Positions 58,538 through 64,000 of a stretch of DNA of 64,000 bases are shown here, one piece after another. Source of the stretch: Vibrio rarus (GTDB taxonomy: Bacteria; Pseudomonadota; Gammaproteobacteria; Enterobacterales; Vibrionaceae); assembly GCF_024347075.1 (NCBI RefSeq), contig NZ_AP024901.1:682001-746000 (forward strand), given 5' to 3'. Every line of letters starts with the position of its first letter. Positions within the stretch are counted from its first letter, which is position 1. Under the pieces are notes generated by a model, which searched no databases, was not told the origin of the DNA, and worked only from the letters and a program-made list of their open reading frames with translations. The translations under genes were made by a program, and so were the position numbers.

Positions 58538-59515
58538 ATGCCATGCCCTCGCAGAACTCAAATTAGTATTGAAGATACGCCCTACTACCACTGTTGTAGC
58601 CGTGTTGTCAGGCGTGCTTTCCTCTGTGGTCACGATTCATATTCTGGTAAAAACTACGACCATCGCCGAGGTTGGGTTGAGGCACTGCTGACCAAACTAG
58701 CCACCGTATTTGCCATTGATGTGGCCGCTTTTGCCATAATGTCCAACCATTTACATGTGGTGTTACGCATTGATATCGATAAAGCGAACAATTGGAGTGA
58801 TAAAGAAGTCCTTGAGCAGTGGCATAAGTGTTTTAAAGGCGATGCCTTAACGCATAAATTTGTCCAAGGTGACCTAGTCGAAGCGTTTGAACTCCCCCAA
58901 CTCAAACACGCCATCGCCACTTACCGTAGCCGCTTGTGTGACATTAGTTGGTTTATGCGTTGTTTGAATGAGCCTATAGCGCGGCAAGCAAATCAAGAAG
59001 ATAACTGCACTGGCCGCTTTTGGGAGGGGCGCTTTAAATCACAAGCCCTACTTGATGAGACGGCTCTATTAACCTGCATGGCCTACGTGGATTTAAACCC
59101 CATTAGAGCGAAAATGGCCACAACGGTTGAGCAATCAAACCACACCAGCATTCAACTGCGCATACGAGCTGCAATAAAAGGTGAGCAACCTAAAACCTTG
59201 TTACCCTTTGTCGGAAATGAGCAGCAACATCAAGATAAAGGGATTCACTTTTCATTATCTGATTATCTCAGTTTAGTGAATGAAACCGGACGGATTATTC
59301 GAGATGATAAGCGAGGCAGTTTGGATGAAGCTCATCCGTCACTTCTTGAAAAAATGAACCTTTCTCAAGAGACGTGGCTGAAACTGATAGTAGAGTTTGG
59401 CCATTTATTCCATGGCCCCGTCGGGACACTAGAAGAGCTGACCTCCTATTGTGAGCATTTAGAAAAACGACGACGACATTTTTCTAAATGTTGTCAGCAT
59501 CTGAAGCACGGTTAA
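58538..59515 (+). CDS. REP-associated tyrosine transposase (RAYT), copy 2
   Basis: This 325-residue protein is a paralog of the gene at 7056-8033, with the same HUH motif (AIMSNHLHVVLRIDI) and RFWEGRFKSQALLDE. GGAGT precedes its ATG. Unlike copy 1 no tandem G-loop hairpin was seen around it. Family role: processing of REP hairpins. Confidence 0.9.
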   Translation: MPCPRRTQISIEDTPYYHCCSRVVRRAFLCGHDSYSGKNYDHRRGWVEALLTKLATVFAIDVAAFAIMSNHLHVVLRIDIDKANNWSDKEVLEQWHKCFKGDALTHKFVQGDLVEAFELPQLKHAIATYRSRLCDISWFMRCLNEPIARQANQEDNCTGRFWEGRFKSQALLDETALLTCMAYVDLNPIRAKMATTVEQSNHTSIQLRIRAAIKGEQPKTLLPFVGNEQQHQDKGIHFSLSDYLSLVNETGRIIRDDKRGSLDEAHPSLLEKMNLSQETWLKLIVEFGHLFHGPVGTLEELTSYCEHLEKRRRHFSKCCQHLKHG

Positions 59516-59758
59516 TGCCCCTGTAGTACGTATTTTATTGAAGATTGATACCAACTAGCTCCTTGGTAGAGTAAACATGCTTATTTTTTAAGTTTCCCAC
59601 ACTCATTTCTAGTAAACCGTCCCTCTTTGCGCCTTTTTCTCTTCACAAGCAACAAATTGTTCGATGATGGAATAAAAATACCTATCGGTATGCTTAATAG
59701 GAGATTAACAATGGGTGGCAGATTAACTCAGTAACTCACGGATTAACTCACTAGAACT

Positions 59759-60148
59759 CTAGCGTCTGCTTATCTCGTTAAAGATCTTACAAGATAATTT
59801 ATAATTGTGTTGCCTTGCTATCTTTTGTGCAAAGAATAACTGCGGTAACTCATAGATGATCAGCAGTGCTAGGATAATAAGGGCAATTGAGTAACTGAGC
59901 GCAAGGCCAATTAAGCTAGTTATTAGCAACACTAACTCCAAAATAAATAACGCATATTTGCCTAAATAACAATGATGAATACCGCCAAGAAAAAACCAGT
60001 TCAGCGTGGCGTAGGTGTCAGGATCTTTAAGTTGCTGGGACTGACTACGGTAAAATTCTTTTTTTTGGCTTTCAGGTAATAACTTCACCTGTTTTCTCAA
60101 CTGCTCTTCTTTTTGCTCTAGCTGTTCAATTGTTTCAAATAAGCGCAT
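59759..60148 (-). CDS. TM2-domain-like membrane protein
   Basis: This 129-residue protein has a charged coiled N-terminus, then a TM2-like motif (YATLNWFFLGGIHHCYLGKYALF) followed by two more hydrophobic stretches. Its ATG overlaps the YidD stop (TAATG). The function is unknown; TM2 proteins are small envelope proteins. Confidence 0.65.
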   Translation of the reverse strand: MRLFETIEQLEQKEEQLRKQVKLLPESQKKEFYRSQSQQLKDPDTYATLNWFFLGGIHHCYLGKYALFILELVLLITSLIGLALSYSIALIILALLIIYELPQLFFAQKIARQHNYKLSCKIFNEISRR

Positions 60149-60372
60149 TACGGCACCTCATCATGGATTTTCTCTACCAAATCAGGTTGATTACACCGTT
60201 TTATTCGCGCCAAACCCAATTTCCAACCTTTTAGAGCCCCGTACTTTGCAATGCACTGTTTTGTGTATTCTGAGCAAGTAGGCTCAAAATTACATTCAAT
60301 ATTCAATAGCTGTTTTGAACCACCACTAGCCTGGTAGCGGTGGATCAGCTTTAATGAGAGAGACTTAAGCAA
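60148..60372 (-). CDS. YidD-like membrane insertion factor
   Basis: This 74-residue protein shows the YidD core FEPTCSEYTKQCIAKYGALKGWKLGLARIKRCN. It is a diverged paralog; canonical YidD has CRFxPTCSxY and lies by rpmH-rnpA, which are not here. The start is TTG at 60372, two bases after the DUF4177 stop, so translational coupling is likely. A role near the YidC insertase is inferred. Confidence 0.75.
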   Translation of the reverse strand: MLKSLSLKLIHRYQASGGSKQLLNIECNFEPTCSEYTKQCIAKYGALKGWKLGLARIKRCNQPDLVEKIHDEVP

Positions 60373-60374
60373 AC

Positions 60375-60590
60375 TTAGCGACCGAGAGTGACGATGACAG
60401 CCTCACGCGTCCAAAACAACATAAAGCGTTTTTGCTCAACGAATTGAAACACCACTTGCCAACCGTCTTGTGCATATTTGTTCAGCTCCGCTTCCATACG
60501 CTGTATAGGCAAACCACTGGCACCTAGTAAAATGGTGCCACAACCCCCTTCCACAATATGAACCACTTTATATTCCGAAAATCTTGTCAT
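60375..60590 (-). CDS. DUF4177 small protein
   Basis: This 71-residue protein shows the DUF4177 pattern: EYKVVHIVEGG, EAELNKYAQDGWQVVFQFV and a closing AVIVTLGR. It is the first of a three-gene group (DUF4177, YidD, TM2). The function is unknown. Confidence 0.65.
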   Translation of the reverse strand: MTRFSEYKVVHIVEGGCGTILLGASGLPIQRMEAELNKYAQDGWQVVFQFVEQKRFMLFWTREAVIVTLGR

Positions 60591-60691
60591 CTTTACACCT
60601 AATTAAAATACTAAAAAATCAATAAAAACAAAATGTTATAATGATTACTCGAGCATATCAATATAATTTAAATTGAATACACTAAGCCCAG

Positions 60692-61918
60692 CTACTCATG
60701 GCGTAATGCTTCTATTGGGTCAAGTTGCGAAGCTTTATAGGCTGGGTAAAAACCAAACCCAATACCGATAAGTGCGGTCGCCGAGATACTGATGAGAATA
60801 ATTAAGGGCGATACAATAAGTTGCCAGCCTAACCCGTATTGTAAAATACCAATTGTTAGCATGGAAATCGCCACCCCCAGCAATGCACCTAATAAGCATA
60901 ACAGCACGCTTTCAATAAGAAATTGCCACAAAATATTTTTAGGCTTTGCTCCTACTGCCATGCGCAGACCAATCTCTCTAGTGCGCTCGGTGACGCTCAC
61001 TAACATAATGTTCATCACCCCAATACCACCAACTAAAAGCGACACGCCAGCCACGCCCGATAATAACAATGAAAATACTTTATTGGCTTGCGCTCTTGTA
61101 TTTAACATGGCCGTTAAGTTTCTAATATTAAATGGACTCGGTTGATAAGATGGCACTCTGTGCTTTTGAATGAGTAAACGCTCTATCTCTTCTGCGACAA
61201 AATCCATATCACTTTGCTTCTCCACAGATACCGTCATTCTCTTTATTTCGTCCACCTTACCGGCACTGCGTCCCAATATACGGCGATTAGCCGTGGTTAA
61301 GGGAACGATTAACACATCATCCTGATCTTGACCTTTCATGTCCTGACCTTTTGCCCCCAAAACACCCACTATGTGCAACGGCACTTTGTTGATGCGAACC
61401 ATCTCGCCCAGAGCCCCATCTACGCTACCAAATAACTCTTTTGCGACGGTATGGCCAATTAAGGCAACCTTAGCGCTGCTTTTCACCTCACGCTCATCAA
61501 AGGCTCGTCCTTGGGTGATCTGCCAGTTTGCGGCAACTAAATAATCAGCGTTGGTGCCCTGAATAGACGTGTTCCAGTTTTGATTGCCCCACACCACTTG
61601 TGCTTGACTGTTAACTGAAGCCCCTACTGCCATGATTTCAGGAATTTCATTTTTGATGGTTAATACATCACTCATATTCAGCTTATTGGTGGCTCCCGTC
61701 GCTTGTGCCGCGCCCGCCGCACGAATCGATCCTGTACGCACCATAAGAAGGTTGGTCCCTAAACTCTCGATTTGTTGCTCAACTTGACGTTGCGCCCCCT
61801 CTCCTAACGCAAACATGATAATCACGGCACTGATGCCAATGATGATACCCAGCGTAGTTAAAATAGAGCGCAGCATATTTCGCTTAAGAGAGAGCAGAGC
61901 CGTTTTTAATAAAATCAT
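60692..61918 (-). CDS. MacB-type FtsX permease
   Basis: This 408-residue inner-membrane protein has one N-terminal and three C-terminal membrane helices around a periplasmic domain of about 220 residues. LRSILTTLGIIIGISAVI at the start and GGIGVMNIMLVSVTERTREIGLRMAVGA late are the FtsX/MacB_PCD marks. ATPase and permease are separate genes here, unlike E. coli MacB. It overlaps the ATPase by four bases. Confidence 0.92.
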   Translation of the reverse strand: MILLKTALLSLKRNMLRSILTTLGIIIGISAVIIMFALGEGAQRQVEQQIESLGTNLLMVRTGSIRAAGAAQATGATNKLNMSDVLTIKNEIPEIMAVGASVNSQAQVVWGNQNWNTSIQGTNADYLVAANWQITQGRAFDEREVKSSAKVALIGHTVAKELFGSVDGALGEMVRINKVPLHIVGVLGAKGQDMKGQDQDDVLIVPLTTANRRILGRSAGKVDEIKRMTVSVEKQSDMDFVAEEIERLLIQKHRVPSYQPSPFNIRNLTAMLNTRAQANKVFSLLLSGVAGVSLLVGGIGVMNIMLVSVTERTREIGLRMAVGAKPKNILWQFLIESVLLCLLGALLGVAISMLTIGILQYGLGWQLIVSPLIILISISATALIGIGFGFYPAYKASQLDPIEALRHE

Positions 61919-62631
61919 GCTCTTTGCTCCTGAGCTAAATCAACAGGTGTCGCTACTGCGACCTCAATCAACTCACCATCTCTTATGTGTAATGTCCGAC
62001 GAGCTTGAGCGGCCACTTCACTATCATGAGTGATAATAATGATGGTTTGTCCTTGCTGGTTGAGTCGATGAAACAAGGTCATGATTTCATTGCCTGTTTT
62101 ACTGTCGAGGGCGCCTGTGGGCTCATCGGCTAATAAAATATCAGGCTGATTAATTAACGATCTGGCAATGGCAACGCGCTGCTGTTGACCACCAGATAAT
62201 TGATTAGGATGAGAGTGAAGTTTATCCCCAAGCCCAACCAACTCTAAACACTCTTTTGCCCTTTGATCCGCATGGCTAACCACATCATCTAAATACATTA
62301 AGGGCATTTTAACGTTATCAAGAGCCGAGGTTCGTGACAGTAAGTTGAACTGTTGAAATACAAAGCCAATGTGATCGCGACGAATGTCAGCAAGCTCGTT
62401 TCTATTTAAACGGTCAGTGGCTTGACCAAGTATCTCTATTGCCCCTGATTCTGGGGTCATTAAACAGCCAATCATATTCATCAACGTAGACTTTCCAGAA
62501 CCAGAAGGCCCCATAATCGCCACCATTTCCCCTTGTTGTATAGAGAAATTAACCTCATGTAGAACTTGAAAGCGCTCTTCTCCTATGGGAAAGCTATGGC
62601 TAATTTGATGGCAAGTAATGGCGGCGCTCAT
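61915..62631 (-). CDS. MacB/LolD-type ABC ATPase
   Basis: This 238-residue ATPase has Walker A MGPSGSGKST, the Q-loop VFQQFNLL, signature LSGGQQQRVAIARSL, Walker B DILLADEPTGALD and switch His in IITHDSE. It powers the FtsX permease. It overlaps both neighbours by one to four bases. Confidence 0.95.
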   Translation of the reverse strand: MSAAITCHQISHSFPIGEERFQVLHEVNFSIQQGEMVAIMGPSGSGKSTLMNMIGCLMTPESGAIEILGQATDRLNRNELADIRRDHIGFVFQQFNLLSRTSALDNVKMPLMYLDDVVSHADQRAKECLELVGLGDKLHSHPNQLSGGQQQRVAIARSLINQPDILLADEPTGALDSKTGNEIMTLFHRLNQQGQTIIIITHDSEVAAQARRTLHIRDGELIEVAVATPVDLAQEQRA

Positions 62632-64000
62632 TACTTATTCTCCCTAAACTGAGTAACGATGGTTTCATTAGATAAATCGGGAGTGATGACTGCGGTGTAT
62701 TTGTCATCGGACACGCCAAATTGCGCCTGTATTGAGGTCATATTGCCATCACGAAGCACCAGAAGAGGTCCCATTTTCACCGTACCTTTACGTATTTGTT
62801 GTTGCAGTTTTTTCTGCTCTGTCGTCAGCACTTCAGATAACAATTTTTTCAGTATTTGCTGTGTCTGCTTTTTAGCATTCGCTGAAGGCTTGCCTGCTGT
62901 TTTAGGCAAACCTTGCTTTATTTGTTGTACTTGATCAGGTGTTAAATTGAGGTATTTTAAACGAGATAGGGGCCCTTTGTTTTTATTATCACCAGAGACT
63001 GAATAACGACTAGCAACACGAATTGCGGCATTACTTACCCTTTGCACATGTTCCATTTTTTGAATCGCAACGTCTAGATTCGCCGTCATACCCGGCAGTA
63101 GGATGCCATTAGGGTTATTAGTTGCAATGACAACAACATAGCTCACCACCCCGGAATTATTTTGTGGCGCTTTTCGGATTTGCTTCACTACACCTTTAAA
63201 TTGACGATCAGCAAACGCATCCACACCAAATCGAACCCCTTGCCCCTCTTTAACTAAACCTATGTCAGATTCATCTATGTACGCTTCAATTTCCATTTCT
63301 GAAAGGTTTTTCGCTAAAGTAAAAAGTTCGGGAGTGTTATAGCTTGAAGCGACCGTTTGTCCCGCTTCGATTTCTCGGTTTATCACAAATCCGCTAATTG
63401 GGGCTCTAATATCGGTGCGATTGAGCTCAATTTGCGCTTGTTCTAAACTGGCTAGGTTGGCCGCCAACGTTGCTTTAAGAATGTCTAATTGAACAAGACT
63501 TTGCTGCCAATCAAGCTTATTTTGACTGCTCTGAGTTTGTAGATCGTCTATGGCATCTTCAGAGACATTTTGACTAGAATAAAGCCCTTTTGCTCGCTGT
63601 AATTCTCTTATTGAGCGCTCATAATTCAGTTTTGAGCGCTCGATTTGAAAACGCTGTGCGGCTACATCTGCTTTACTCTTATCAGCCAAGGCTTGGGCCT
63701 GCGCCACTTTTGATGCAAAAGAGGCAGGGTCAATTTTTGCGAGCAATTGCCCTTGTTCAACACTGTCATTAAAATCGGCATAAACCTTAACCACTTGCCC
63801 CGAAAGTTGAGCCCCAACCACCACATCATTGACCGCGGCAAGAGTCCCTGTTGCGCTGACATTCAGGCTAATATCTCCTATGGAAACGGATTCGGTTCGG
63901 TAAGACGTGCTGTCATCTGAGCTTGTACTAAAAAGATCGGGATGAATCTTGTAAATAGACAAAATACTTGCGCATAAAATAACGGTAACTAGGATGAAGT
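62631..64000 (-). CDS. MacA-type periplasmic adaptor (5' end outside window)
   Basis: At least 456 residues are seen. Upstream of the TTG at 63962 the frame continues as FILVTVILCASILSIY, a membrane anchor, and runs off the window, so the true start is outside. The hairpin, lipoyl (VGAQLSGQVVKVYADFNDSVEQGQLLAKID) and barrel (MEIEAYIDESDIGLVKEGQ) domains are normal. A Gln- and Lys-rich insert of about 80 residues (residues about 325-400 of the visible part; LNLTPDQVQQIKQGL) sits between barrel and membrane-proximal domain and is not in E. coli MacA. With MacB genes it forms a tripartite pump. Confidence 0.9.
   Translation of the reverse strand, partial: FILVTVILCASILSIYKIHPDLFSTSSDDSTSYRTESVSIGDISLNVSATGTLAAVNDVVVGAQLSGQVVKVYADFNDSVEQGQLLAKIDPASFASKVAQAQALADKSKADVAAQRFQIERSKLNYERSIRELQRAKGLYSSQNVSEDAIDDLQTQSSQNKLDWQQSLVQLDILKATLAANLASLEQAQIELNRTDIRAPISGFVINREIEAGQTVASSYNTPELFTLAKNLSEMEIEAYIDESDIGLVKEGQGVRFGVDAFADRQFKGVVKQIRKAPQNNSGVVSYVVVIATNNPNGILLPGMTANLDVAIQKMEHVQRVSNAAIRVASRYSVSGDNKNKGPLSRLKYLNLTPDQVQQIKQGLPKTAGKPSANAKKQTQQILKKLLSEVLTTEQKKLQQQIRKGTVKMGPLLVLRDGNMTSIQAQFGVSDDKYTAVITPDLSNETIVTQFRENK

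Overview
The window reads as a marine Vibrio chromosome segment. The evidence is the six-gene TonB2 operon of the Vibrio type (DUF3450, TtpC, ExbB2, ExbD2, TonB2, TPR protein), a KtrAB potassium system, a BCCT carrier, a PL15 oligoalginate lyase, a GlyGly-CTERM-like trypsin-family protease, and the overall AT-leaning gammaproteobacterial coding style. The species cannot be named from sequence alone. No rRNA or tRNA gene and no CRISPR array was seen.

Layout. 1-3841 (minus strand) is a metal-uptake locus: a secreted CobN-like chelatase cut by the window edge and a CirA-like TonB-dependent receptor. An IS30-family element (2733-3813) has split the receptor inside its signal peptide, and a Zur-like palindrome lies upstream of the separated start. 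4397-6798 holds a BCCT osmolyte carrier and a DUF3087 protein. 7056-8680 holds a REP-associated tyrosine transposase (RAYT) with G-loop hairpins and a short repeat cluster. 8710-13665 is the TonB2 energy-transduction operon, with a possible Fur box upstream. 14043-19902 carries YegD (Hsp70 family), a trypsin-like protease, EfpL, an M42 aminopeptidase and a cold-shock protein.

20817-27706 is a complete F-type ATP synthase operon, atpIBEFHAGDC. It lacks the gidB-parAB and glmU neighbours usual for the main vibrio operon. A divergent ArgR paralog and a DUF3541 protein follow. 30545-30901 is a ribosome hibernation factor. 31526-43896 looks like a uronate/alginate catabolic island: a cytoplasmic PL15 lyase, a LysR regulator, UspA, EptA, and two tandem, near-identical TRAP transporter operons. 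44040-49675 carries a DMT-family transporter, KtrB/KtrA, a DEDDh exonuclease and a prolyl aminopeptidase.

50588-57658 is a Fur-box-preceded TonB receptor, M16 protease and SbmA/YddA-type ABC exporter set. It matches the protease-associated import systems (FusA/FusC/FusD; YddB/PqqL/YddA). The protease gene carries a one-base frameshift in a G6 run. 57856-64000 holds a small exported repeat protein, a second RAYT, a DUF4177-YidD-TM2 cluster, and a MacAB-type tripartite efflux operon cut at its 5' end by the window.

A roughly 162-bp MITE-like element with terminal inverted repeats occurs six times (three full length, three truncated). The copies lie almost always just past a gene's stop codon, and one supplies the last codons and stop of the DMT gene. 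The genes tie together around envelope import: the TonB2 complex could energise both TonB receptors, while alginate oligomers and uronates would be handled by the PL15/TRAP island.
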